Assembly: GCF_002210435.1 (NCBI RefSeq)
Contig: NZ_MZMV01000008.1
Location: forward strand, 1 to 64,000
DNA: 64,000 nucleotides
Direction of reading: 5' to 3'
Source of the DNA: Micromonospora wenchangensis
GTDB lineage: Bacteria; Actinomycetota; Actinomycetes; Mycobacteriales; Micromonosporaceae
Shown: one piece after another, positions 49,521 through 57,165 of the stretch
Layout of the letters: each line of letters opens with the position of its first letter
Numbering within the stretch: the stretch's first letter is position 1
Made by a program: the position numbers and the translations under genes
The notes under the pieces: generated by a model
What the model was told of the DNA's origin: nothing
What the model saw: only the letters and a program-made list of their open reading frames with translations
Database searches by the model: none

Positions 49521-50414
49521 ATGCGCCACGACCTCGACCACCACGAGGGGCAGCGGGTCAGCCGCCGCCGTTTGATCGCCGGAGTCGGCTCGATCGGCCT
49601 GGCCGGTCTGCTCGCCGCCTGCGGCCGGGACGGCGGCACGGTCACCACGTCGACCGGGGAAACCGTGTCCCCGCAGGCGACCGCCAATACGTCGGCCGAC
49701 CTGGCCGCGCTGTTCGGCGCGGCGAACACCTGCACGTTGACCGCGAGCACCACGCAGGGCCCGTACTACTTCGACGCCGACAAGATCCGTAGCGACATCC
49801 GGGAGGACCGGGCGGGCACCCGGCTGCGGGTGGCGATCCGGGTGCAGGACAGCGAGCAGTGCGGGCCGCTGGCCGACGCGGTCGTGGAGATCTGGCACTG
49901 TGACGCGGCCGGCCTCTACTCGGGGGCCGAGGCCCAGTCGTCCGGCGCGTCCGGCGGCGGCGCACCGTCCGGCGGCACCCCGCCCAGCGACGCGCCCGGC
50001 GGCAACCCGCCCGGGGGTGGGGCGGCCCCGGGCGGCGGTGCCGAGGGGTCGGCGGCGGACCTGACGCCGACCGACGACAAGCGCTACCTGCGCGGCGCGC
50101 AGGTCACCAACGCCGACGGGATCGTCGAGTTCACCACCGTCTGGCCGGGCTGGTACCGGGGCCGCACCACGCACATCCACGCGATGGTGCACGTGGGTGA
50201 CGACCGGGTGCTCACCACCCAGATGATGTTCGACGAGGCCCTCAACAGCAGGGTGTACGCCGCCGCGCCGTACGCCGCGCACACCGGGCGGGACACGTTC
50301 AACGACAACGACAGCATCTACGCCGAGACGATGCTGATGAAGGTCGTCGAGGACGGCGACGGCTATCTCTCGGTGATCAACTTCTCGGTCGACGCGGACC
50401 GGGACGGCACCTGA
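49521..50414 (+). CDS. Intradiol ring-cleavage dioxygenase-like Tat lipoprotein
   Basis: Secreted protein of 297 residues. The N-terminus has a twin-arginine motif (SRRRLIAGVG) and a lipobox LAAC, so it is likely exported folded by Tat and lipidated. The mature part resembles intradiol dioxygenases (TQGPYYFDADKIRSDIRED, VVEIWHCDAAGLYSG, TVWPGWYRGRTTHIHAMVH); the Tyr and His ligands for Fe are plausible in YYF and HIH. A Gly/Ser/Pro-rich insertion (about 143-178) breaks the domain. ATG 49521 has GGAGGAAC upstream. The physiological aromatic substrate is unknown. Confidence 0.82.
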   Translation: MRHDLDHHEGQRVSRRRLIAGVGSIGLAGLLAACGRDGGTVTTSTGETVSPQATANTSADLAALFGAANTCTLTASTTQGPYYFDADKIRSDIREDRAGTRLRVAIRVQDSEQCGPLADAVVEIWHCDAAGLYSGAEAQSSGASGGGAPSGGTPPSDAPGGNPPGGGAAPGGGAEGSAADLTPTDDKRYLRGAQVTNADGIVEFTTVWPGWYRGRTTHIHAMVHVGDDRVLTTQMMFDEALNSRVYAAAPYAAHTGRDTFNDNDSIYAETMLMKVVEDGDGYLSVINFSVDADRDGT

Positions 50415-50416
50415 CG

Positions 50417-50935
50417 TCAGCAGCCCGGTAGCTGCCGGGCGTAGCGGAGCTGTGCGGTGGGGGCGCGCCCGATCCGCTCCTCCCGGCGTTCGCCGGTCGC
50501 CTGCCAGCCGCCGCGCTCGTAGAAGTGCCGGGCCGTGAGGTTGCGTTCCAGCACCCACAGCACCCCGCGACGCCAGCCCCGGGCGAGCATGGCGTCCAGC
50601 GCGTCCATCATCAACGCCCGGCCGGTGCCCCGGCCCCGTTCGGCCGGGTCGAGGTGGATGGCGTTGAGCAGCCCGGTCGCCGGGTCGCCCGCGTCGTCGG
50701 GGCCGAGGTAGCTGAACCCGACCAGCCGGCCGTCCCGCTCGGCCACGGTCATCAGGTGCTCGTCGCGTTCCCACGTCCACCGCTGCACCCAGTAGTCACC
50801 CATCGCCTCGGGCGTCGGGTCGGCCAACGCCGCAGGCGGCAGGAACGACGAGTACGCCGCGACCCGGGACCGCTGGTGCAGGGCGCCCACCGGCATCAGG
50901 TCGTCGGCGACGGCGGGACGGAGCGTGACGGTCAC
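50417..50935 (-). CDS. GNAT family acetyltransferase
   Basis: GNAT N-acetyltransferase of 172 residues, with the acetyl-CoA motif [20 protein letters not shown] and the C-terminal [21 protein letters not shown]. The acceptor is unknown. GTG 50935 overlaps the rnz stop by four bases, so it is cotranscribed and translationally coupled with rnz; an extra TAGCCT at 50943-50948 could give it its own leaderless promoter. The long frame up to 52000 is noise. Confidence 0.82.
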   Translation of the reverse strand: MTVTLRPAVADDLMPVGALHQRSRVAAYSSFLPPAALADPTPEAMGDYWVQRWTWERDEHLMTVAERDGRLVGFSYLGPDDAGDPATGLLNAIHLDPAERGRGTGRALMMDALDAMLARGWRRGVLWVLERNLTARHFYERGGWQATGERREERIGRAPTAQLRYARQLPGC

Positions 50936-51861
50936 CCGGCCGAGGCTACCCGCCGGGGCGGGACGGGCACGGTGGTCAGGTCCTCGGCGACCACCAGCTC
51001 CCCGGCGAAGTGGTCGCGGGCCTCGTCGTGGAAGCGGCGCGGGTCGGCGTACCGCTGGGAGAAGTGGGTGAGCACCAGGGTGCGTACCCCCGACTCGGTG
51101 GCGACCCGGGCGGCCTGGCCGGCGGTCAGGTGGCCGACCTCGGCGGCGAGCGCGGCCTCCGACGCCAGGAACGTCGACTCGATGACCAGCAGGTCGGCGT
51201 GTTCGGCGAGGGCGTACACCCCGTCGCAGAGGCCGGTGTCCATCACGAAGGCGAACCGCTGCCCCGGCCGGACGACGCTCACCTCGTCCCGGGTGACGCG
51301 GCGTCCGCCGACGTCCAGGTGCCCGACGCGCAGCAGCTCGCCGACCGCCGGCCCACCGATGCCGTACGCGGACAGCCGCTCCGGCAGCATCCGGCAGCCG
51401 TCCGGCTCGACCAGCCGGTAGCCGTACGTCTCGATCGGGTGCCGTAGCCGGCGGGCCTCCAGCGTGCCGACGCCCAGGGTGATCCGCTGGCCGTCGGCGG
51501 TGACCGGCTCGACGGCCAGTTCGGCGGTCTCGTGGAAGCTGCTGGCGTGCCGCAGCCGGGCGAAGTATTCCGCGCCACCGGCGGGGAAGTGCACCGCCAC
51601 CGGGTGCGGCACCCGGTCCAGGGAGAGCCGTTGGATGGTGCCGGGCAGGCCGAGGCAGTGGTCGCCGTGGAAGTGGGTGACGCAGATCCGGGTCAGGTCG
51701 GTGGCGGTGATCCCGGTGTGCAGGAGTTGCCGCTGGCTGCCCTCGCCCGGGTCGAAGAGGATCACCTCGTCGTCCCAGCGCAGCACGTAGCCGTTGTGGT
51801 TGCGCAGCCGGGTGGGGGTCTGGCTGGCCGTGCCGAGCACCGTCAGCTCCCGCATGGACAC
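50932..51861 (-). CDS. rnz: Ribonuclease Z
   Basis: tRNA 3'-processing endonuclease, 309 residues, MBL fold. The metal motif is HFHGDHCLG with H63, H65, D67 and H68; later ligands are in FVMDTG and LTHFSQRY. It matures tRNAs lacking an encoded CCA, and here the tRNA-Leu in the window does encode CCA. GTG 51861 is chosen because GGAGG (minus strand, 51868-51872) is six bases upstream; ATG 51855 is further. Upstream lies an unusually structured leader (51868-52085). Confidence 0.93.
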   Translation of the reverse strand: MSMRELTVLGTASQTPTRLRNHNGYVLRWDDEVILFDPGEGSQRQLLHTGITATDLTRICVTHFHGDHCLGLPGTIQRLSLDRVPHPVAVHFPAGGAEYFARLRHASSFHETAELAVEPVTADGQRITLGVGTLEARRLRHPIETYGYRLVEPDGCRMLPERLSAYGIGGPAVGELLRVGHLDVGGRRVTRDEVSVVRPGQRFAFVMDTGLCDGVYALAEHADLLVIESTFLASEAALAAEVGHLTAGQAARVATESGVRTLVLTHFSQRYADPRRFHDEARDHFAGELVVAEDLTTVPVPPRRVASAG

Positions 51862-51886
51862 CGCCGGCCTCCCCCGGAGACGAAGC

Positions 51887-51948
51887 GACCCCCGGGGTTT
51901 CCGTGCTCGCGCACGGGCCGACTGGACTGGGTCGGCACCCCGGGGGTC
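51887..51948 (-). ncRNA. Three-way-junction RNA element in the rnz leader
   Basis: The minus-strand RNA folds by exact complementarity: P1, 12 bp (51937-51948 with 51887-51898); one hairpin of 6 bp with loop CCAGTCCA (51917-51936); a second hairpin of 6 bp closed by the tetraloop GCGA (51901-51916); and only two unpaired junction bases (AA). GCGA is a GNRA loop on this strand only, which favours the rnz leader as the functional orientation. A short CTCC/GGAG hairpin (51869-51879) just downstream would cover the rnz ribosome site. I know no named family with this shape. Confidence 0.65.
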
Positions 51949-51973
51949 GGGTGGCTGTCGTGGATTCGCCGCA

Positions 51974-52029
51974 CCGCTGCCACACGGTCTCGACGATCAT
52001 GCTTGGTCGTTCACTGTCGAGGACAGCGG
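51974..52029 (-). promoter_or_regulatory. Nested hairpin between small ORF and three-way junction
   Basis: Stems CAGCGG/CCGCTG (51974-51979 with 52024-52029) and CTCGAC/GTCGAG (51989-51994 with 52016-52021) enclose a 20-base region. Its stem starts at the base right after the small ORF stop codon, so ribosomes on that ORF would touch it. Confidence 0.55.
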
Positions 52030-52068
52030 CTAGCGGACAGCCACCTCACGAGTCCGATTGCTATACAA
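52030..52068 (-). CDS. Candidate 12-residue leader peptide
   Basis: A TTG-started ORF encoding MYSNRTREVAVR ends in TAG. It stands 10 bases after GGAGG in AAAGGAGGTGGTCCA, a ribosome site complementary to nearly the entire 3' end of 16S rRNA. An overlapping 22-codon frame beginning at a GTG inside that site is the alternative. A peptide in this position, in front of a folded leader, suggests attenuation-type control of rnz. Translation is inferred only from the ribosome site. Confidence 0.45.
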   Translation of the reverse strand: MYSNRTREVAVR

Positions 52069-52323
52069 GTCTGGACCACCTCCTTTCCCGTGTACCGCCA
52101 CGCTACCCACTGCACCCCGGGTGCCGGTAGTGATTTTTCGCGCGATCCTGCGGCCGGGGACCCGCCTGCCGACCCGACGGACTTTTGTCGAGTCGCGCGA
52201 AAGTTCGTGCTCATCTGGCCTATCTTTCGCCTGAAGTGAGCATTACTGTCTGCCCCACAGTGGCCACCTCCCGCCACTGCCCGCCCGAGCCGTCCCCTCG
52301 GTCGCTCCCCCGTGAGGTGAACC

Positions 52324-54042
52324 GTGCCCGTTTCGTCCGCCACCCGCAGGAACACCCGACGATCCCTGACCCTCGGCCTGGTCGGCGCGCTGGCCGTCGC
52401 CGTCGGCCCGGTCCCCGACGCGGTCGCCGCCGCGCCGGTCGCCTCCCGCCCGTCCACCGCCACCGGCGCGAATGTGGCGAACCCGGTGGTCGCCGGGCCG
52501 ATCGCCCGGACCACCCCGGTCGGCGACCCCGGCCACGGCTACCCGTTCCTCGCCACCGACGTCAACCTGGCCGCCGCCGGCTACGTCGAGGAGGAGTTCT
52601 TCCTCTTCGGCACCGCCACCCGGTACGCCGTGCAGGGCACCCAGAACGCGACGACCATCGCCACCGACCAGCCGTACGGCACCCGGCTGGTGGTCCGCCG
52701 GCCGGCCAACACCAAGAAGTTCAACGGCGTGGTGATCGCCGAGTGGAACAACGTCAGCAACCAGTGGGACCAGGAGGTCGACTGGTTCCAGTCGCACGAG
52801 CACCTGATCCGCTCCGGCTACGCCTGGGTCGGGGTCTCCGCCCAGCGGGCCGGGCTGCACTCGGCCACCGGGCTCAAGGCGTGGAGCCCCACCCGGTACG
52901 GCCCGCTGGACGTCACCGTGGGCGGCACCGTCACCGACGACAGCCTCTCGTACGACATCTTCAGCCAGGCGGTGAAGGCGGTCCGCAACCCCACCGGCGT
53001 CGACCCGCTGGGCAAGCTGCCCGCCCCGCAGTACGTCATCGCCACCGGCCACTCCCAGTCGGCAGGTCGCCTCGCCAACTACTACAACGGCGTCCAGCAG
53101 TCGGCGAACGTGCTCGACGCGGTCGTCCTGCACGGTGGCGGCGGGGTGCTGCGGACCGACCTGACGACGCCGGTGTTCCGGATCAACTCCGAGGGGGACG
53201 TGGCCAGCGGCATCCTGCCCGCCGCGGCCCGCGCCCAGGCCGACTCGCCGGTCCTGCGGTCCTGGGAGGTCGCCGGCGCCTCGCACGGCGACTGGAAGCT
53301 GATCACCGACTACGGCCCGCTGCGCAAGCGGGACATCGGCAGCTACCCGGGCGGCTACCCGGGCGAACCGCAGACCTGCACGCTGCCCTCGCTGTCGCGG
53401 GTTCCGCAGCACATGGTGCAGAACGCCGTCTACGACCACACCGTCGCCTGGATCGCCCAGGGCGTGGCCCCGCCGAGCGCGCCGCCGATCCGGACGACCA
53501 CCACGAACCCGCCGGCCGTCGCCCGCGACGACCTGGGACTCGCCCTCGACGGCATCCGGCTCGCCCAGCATGAGGTGCCGCTACGGGTCAACAGCGGCAG
53601 CAACACCGGGCCCGGCTTCTGCTTCCTCGACGGCAGCTCGGTGCCGCTGACCGACGCGCAGCTCGCCGCCCGCTACCCGACCGTCGGTGCGTACGTCGAC
53701 GCCAGCGTCGCGGCCACCCTCGCCGCCGCCGACGCCGGCTACCTGCCCGTGTCGTTCACCCGCGACCCCGCCTGGTACTCCGACCTGCGTGACCTGATCA
53801 CCGAGTACGTCGCCGCCGGCCGGATCACCGAGTACGTGGCGGCCCGGCTGGAGGATCGGCTCCAGCGGGCCGAGCAGGCCGGCACCGCCGGCAACGCGGC
53901 CCGCGCCGGTGAACTGCTGGGGCAGTTGGCCGACCGGGCGCGGCAGCGGATCACCGGTGACCCGGCCGCCCGGGACGCGGTGCTGCGGGTGACCGAGGCG
54001 CTGATCGCCCTGCTCGACGCGGCGGAACGCGGCAACCGGTGA
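52324..54042 (+). CDS. Secreted alpha/beta hydrolase-domain protein with FIMAH-like tail
   Basis: Exported protein of 572 residues with a Sec signal peptide (about 10-36). The core is the PF20091-type 'alpha/beta hydrolase domain' with nucleophile GHSQSAG (about 238-244) and histidine in AGASHGDW. The last 100 residues form three helices (LRDLITEYVAAGRITEYVA, ARAGELLGQLADRARQRI) in the pattern of FIMAH repeats found at the end of secreted hydrolases. GTG 52324 follows GAGGTG by four to five bases. Substrate unknown; ester hydrolysis is inferred. Confidence 0.8.
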   Translation: MPVSSATRRNTRRSLTLGLVGALAVAVGPVPDAVAAAPVASRPSTATGANVANPVVAGPIARTTPVGDPGHGYPFLATDVNLAAAGYVEEEFFLFGTATRYAVQGTQNATTIATDQPYGTRLVVRRPANTKKFNGVVIAEWNNVSNQWDQEVDWFQSHEHLIRSGYAWVGVSAQRAGLHSATGLKAWSPTRYGPLDVTVGGTVTDDSLSYDIFSQAVKAVRNPTGVDPLGKLPAPQYVIATGHSQSAGRLANYYNGVQQSANVLDAVVLHGGGGVLRTDLTTPVFRINSEGDVASGILPAAARAQADSPVLRSWEVAGASHGDWKLITDYGPLRKRDIGSYPGGYPGEPQTCTLPSLSRVPQHMVQNAVYDHTVAWIAQGVAPPSAPPIRTTTTNPPAVARDDLGLALDGIRLAQHEVPLRVNSGSNTGPGFCFLDGSSVPLTDAQLAARYPTVGAYVDASVAATLAAADAGYLPVSFTRDPAWYSDLRDLITEYVAAGRITEYVAARLEDRLQRAEQAGTAGNAARAGELLGQLADRARQRITGDPAARDAVLRVTEALIALLDAAERGNR

Positions 54043-54086
54043 CCCGACCGTAAGGACCGACGCCACGGTGAGGGGCCGGGGCGTCC

Positions 54087-54131
54087 GGTGAACGGCGGGT
54101 ACGACGCGCGATGTCGTGCCCGCCGTTCACC
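54087..54131. terminator. Bidirectional terminator, 19-bp stem
   Basis: A 19-bp stem with a single G-U type mismatch and a seven-base loop (54106-54112) between the convergent hydrolase gene and the NAGGN operon. Confidence 0.85.
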
Positions 54132-54161
54132 TGTTGCTACGTCAGTGCGGCTGCCGGCCGG

Positions 54162-55337
54162 TCAGTCGATGCCGATCGGGCCCTCGCGGGGGCCGTCCCC
54201 GCCCGCCGGCTGCACCGCCAGCGACGGGAAGTCGGCCAGGTCGCCCTCCGGCTCGGCGTCCCACTCGGGGAAGACCAGGTCGCTCTGGAGATAGAGGCAG
54301 AGCAACTGGGTCAGGTGACGCAGCCCGTCGAGGTGGGTGCGCTCGTGACCGTGGGTGGCGTCCACCCCGAAACCGAGCAGCGCCACCCGGGCGTGCGCAC
54401 CCGCCTCGACCGCCGCCGCCACGTCCGAGCGGTAGTAGTCGAAGACGTCGCGGACCAGGTCCACCCCGTGTTCCCGGGCGATGGTGGCCAGGTTGCGGGT
54501 CAGGTGGTAGTCGAACGGGCCGACCCCGTCGCCCATCGCCAGGGTCGCCGCGTTCTCCCGGGACTGCTGGCCCGGCGCGACCACCGCCGCGTCCACCGAG
54601 ACGATCTCGGCGACGTCCGGGTCCAGGCCGTGGCTGGCCCCGTGGCCGATCTCCTCGGTCACCGTGACCAGCAGGTGGGCGGTGACGGTGGGGGTGATGC
54701 CGGCGTCCACCACCGCCTTGAACGCGGTCAGCACCGCCGCCACCCCGGCCTTGTCGTCCAGGTGCCGGGACTTCACGTACCCGGACGGGGTGACCATCGG
54801 GTTGGGCAGGAACGCCACGAAGTCGCCCGCGTCGATGCCCAGCGCCCGCAGGCCGGCGATGTCCTCGACCGGCTCGTCGACCCGGACCTCGACGTGTTCC
54901 CAACCGACGCCCTGCAGGTCGACGTCGTCGTTGTAGCGGTGCCCGCTGGCCTTCAACGGCAGCACCTGCCCGGTGACCACCCGGTCCAGGTCGTCGGTGA
55001 AGATCCGCACGTGCGCGCCCTCGGCGAACCGGGCCGAGTGGGTGCCGATGGTCTTCAGCTCCAGCCGGCCGTTCTCCTTGAGCCGCTTGACCATCCCGCC
55101 GATGGTGTCGGTGTGCACCACGATCGCCCGGTCGGCGCCCGTCTGCCGGGGGCCGGGCAGGCAGGCGCTGAGCGCCCCCCGCCGGGTCAGCGTGGACGGG
55201 ATGCCCAGCGCGGAGAGGCGTTCCCCCACGTACTGCTGCACGTGGTCGGTACGCCCCGACGGGCTGGGGATGTCCAGCAGTTCCACCAGCACCTGGCGGA
55301 GGTAGTCCAGATCGATGTCGAGGGGCTTGAGGGTCAC
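54162..55337 (-). CDS. M42-family peptidase of the NAGGN osmoprotectant system
   Basis: M42-type aminopeptidase homologue of 391 residues, third gene of the NAGGN operon. Metal-binding residues: HTDTIGGM, the aspartate in RHLDDKAG, EEIGHGAS, and histidines in the C-terminal THGHERTH. Members always accompanying ngg and asnO are annotated as osmoprotectant NAGGN system peptidases, perhaps recycling or trimming the dipeptide. The gene overlaps the end of ngg by four bases. Confidence 0.9.
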   Translation of the reverse strand: MTLKPLDIDLDYLRQVLVELLDIPSPSGRTDHVQQYVGERLSALGIPSTLTRRGALSACLPGPRQTGADRAIVVHTDTIGGMVKRLKENGRLELKTIGTHSARFAEGAHVRIFTDDLDRVVTGQVLPLKASGHRYNDDVDLQGVGWEHVEVRVDEPVEDIAGLRALGIDAGDFVAFLPNPMVTPSGYVKSRHLDDKAGVAAVLTAFKAVVDAGITPTVTAHLLVTVTEEIGHGASHGLDPDVAEIVSVDAAVVAPGQQSRENAATLAMGDGVGPFDYHLTRNLATIAREHGVDLVRDVFDYYRSDVAAAVEAGAHARVALLGFGVDATHGHERTHLDGLRHLTQLLCLYLQSDLVFPEWDAEPEGDLADFPSLAVQPAGGDGPREGPIGID

Positions 55338-57163
55338 GCGACCCCTCCGGGCCCGGCCGGGCTCCAGAGGCGCTGCGGGGCCCGGGTGCCCGGGAAGAGC
55401 AGGTCCACGAAGCGCTCGGCGGTCGGCTGGGGCTCGTGGTTGGCCAGCCCCGGCCGCTCGTTCGCCTCGATGAACACGTGCTCGGGCTGGTCGGGGGCGG
55501 GGACCAGCAGGTCCAGCCCGGTCACCGGGATGTCCAGGGCCCGGCTCGCCGCCACGCAGGCAGTGGCGATCGCCGGGTGCAGTTCGGCCGTCACGTCGTG
55601 GATTGTGCCACCGGTGTGGAGGTTCGCCGTCCGGCGCACCGCCAACACCTGCCCCTCGGGCAGCACGTCGTGCATCCGGTGCCCGGCCTCGGCCACCACC
55701 TCGCGGGTCATCTCGTCGATCGGGATGCGGGACTCGCCACCGGTGGCGGCGGCCCGGCGTCGGCTCTGCCGCTCGATCAGCTCGGTGACGTCGTGCACCC
55801 CGTCGCCGGTGATCTGCGCCGGTCGGCGGACGGCGGCGGCCACCACCTCGTGGTCGATCACGATCACCCGCAGGTCCTCGCCCGCGCGCAGCTCCTCGAT
55901 CAGCACGTCCGGGCAGAACCGGCGGGCCAGTTCGACGGCGGCGGCCAGCGCCTCGGCGGTGCGTACCCCGACGGTGATGCCGTTGCCCTGCTCGCCCCGG
56001 GCCGGCTTGACCACCACCGGGCCGACGTCGGTGAGGAAGGCCAGGTCGTCGGGGTCGCCGGTGGCGGTCCGGCCGCGCGGCACCGACAGGCCCGCCTCGG
56101 TGAGGATGCGCCTGGTGACCCGCTTGTCGTCGCAGCGGCTCATCGCCACCGCCGAGGTCAGCTCGGACAGCGACTCGCGGGTGACGATCGTCCGGCCGCC
56201 GTTGGTCAACCGCAGCTCACCCCAGTGCGCGTCGGTGACCTCGACCCGGATGCCGCGTCGCATCGCCTCGTCGGCGACGATCTTCGCGTACGGGTTCAGC
56301 TCGGCGTAGCCCGCCGGGGCGGACGGCAGGAACAGCCGTTCGTTGATCGGGTTCTTCCGCTTGACGCAGAGCGTGCCGGTGCGGTGGAAGCCCAGCCGCT
56401 CGTAGAGCCGGATCGCGCCGGAGTTCTCGGCCAGCACCGACAGGTCGACGAACGCGCGACCCCGCTCGTCGAGCCGGTCGGCCAGTTCGGTGAGCAGGGC
56501 CTGGCCGGTGCCGGGCGGGGCGGTGTTGAAGTCGACGGTCAGGCACCACAGGCTCGCGCCGTTCTCCCGGTCGCCGAAGACCGCCACGTGGTCGACGCCG
56601 GTGATGGTGCCGACGACCTCCCCGGTGCTCGCCTCGGCCACCAGGTGCAGGAACCGGTCGGTGCCGGCGTTGTCGACGAGCACGTCCACCGGCGCGGTGA
56701 CCATGCCGTTGCGGGCGTAGATCCGGTTCACCGCGTCGGCGTCGTCGGCGTCCCGCAGCGGCCGGACGACCAGCCCCGGGATCTCCATCCGCCCGGTGGC
56801 CTCCGGGCGGCGCTCGCCCAGCGGCAGCCGGTAGGTCAGCGACGGGTCGATGAACAGCTCGTCGGGCAGCCGGGACACCAGCACGTGCGGGTCGCGCAGG
56901 TAGATGCAGATGTCCCGGGAGCCGGCCGCCTCGGACCGCAGCACGTTGGCCACCGCGACCTGCTCGTGGAAGGTCTGGCCGAACACCAGCCGCCCCCAGC
57001 CGCAGTCCAGGACCACGTCGGACGGCCCGGCCGGTTCCCGGCGCGGCTCCGGGGCGGTGCCCGGCGCGACCGGGTCGCCGCCGGGACCGGTCCGTTCCCG
57101 GCGGCGGCCGAGCACCCGCTCCCGGTCGGTACGGGCCGTGCCGGTCGCGAGGGTCTCGTTCAC
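55334..57163 (-). CDS. ngg: N-acetylglutaminylglutamine synthetase
   Basis: Bifunctional enzyme of 609 residues making N-acetylglutaminylglutamine. The N-terminal 60 residues are low complexity; a GNAT domain follows (about 120-265, PPGTGQALLTELADRLDERG) and then an ATP-grasp domain (about 300-580, GPVVVKPARGEQGNGITVGV, VLIEELRAGEDLRV, FIEANERPGL). GTG 57163 lies two bases after the asnO stop; I reject the longer frame that overlaps it. The three genes form one operon. Confidence 0.9.
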   Translation of the reverse strand: MNETLATGTARTDRERVLGRRRERTGPGGDPVAPGTAPEPRREPAGPSDVVLDCGWGRLVFGQTFHEQVAVANVLRSEAAGSRDICIYLRDPHVLVSRLPDELFIDPSLTYRLPLGERRPEATGRMEIPGLVVRPLRDADDADAVNRIYARNGMVTAPVDVLVDNAGTDRFLHLVAEASTGEVVGTITGVDHVAVFGDRENGASLWCLTVDFNTAPPGTGQALLTELADRLDERGRAFVDLSVLAENSGAIRLYERLGFHRTGTLCVKRKNPINERLFLPSAPAGYAELNPYAKIVADEAMRRGIRVEVTDAHWGELRLTNGGRTIVTRESLSELTSAVAMSRCDDKRVTRRILTEAGLSVPRGRTATGDPDDLAFLTDVGPVVVKPARGEQGNGITVGVRTAEALAAAVELARRFCPDVLIEELRAGEDLRVIVIDHEVVAAAVRRPAQITGDGVHDVTELIERQSRRRAAATGGESRIPIDEMTREVVAEAGHRMHDVLPEGQVLAVRRTANLHTGGTIHDVTAELHPAIATACVAASRALDIPVTGLDLLVPAPDQPEHVFIEANERPGLANHEPQPTAERFVDLLFPGTRAPQRLWSPAGPGGVA

Positions 57164-57165
57164 GG

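Larger units (their letters stand above)
51862..52323. other. 462-base intergenic region holding the rnz leader RNA
   Basis: There is no long gene here. The left half (to about 52085) is the structured leader and small ORF described separately. The right half (52090-52323) holds no recognised gene; GCGAAAG (52196-52202) and CTTTCGC (52224-52230) form an inverted repeat that may belong to a promoter. Confidence 0.65.

Noticed and set aside
50417..52000. 527-codon frame containing the GNAT gene
   Set aside because: The part upstream of 50935 lies over rnz in another frame and has no domain; the GNAT gene starts at GTG 50935.
52069..52090. Possible fragment of 16S rRNA 3' end
   Set aside because: Only about 14 bases resemble it, and read on the minus strand they make a perfect ribosome-binding site instead.
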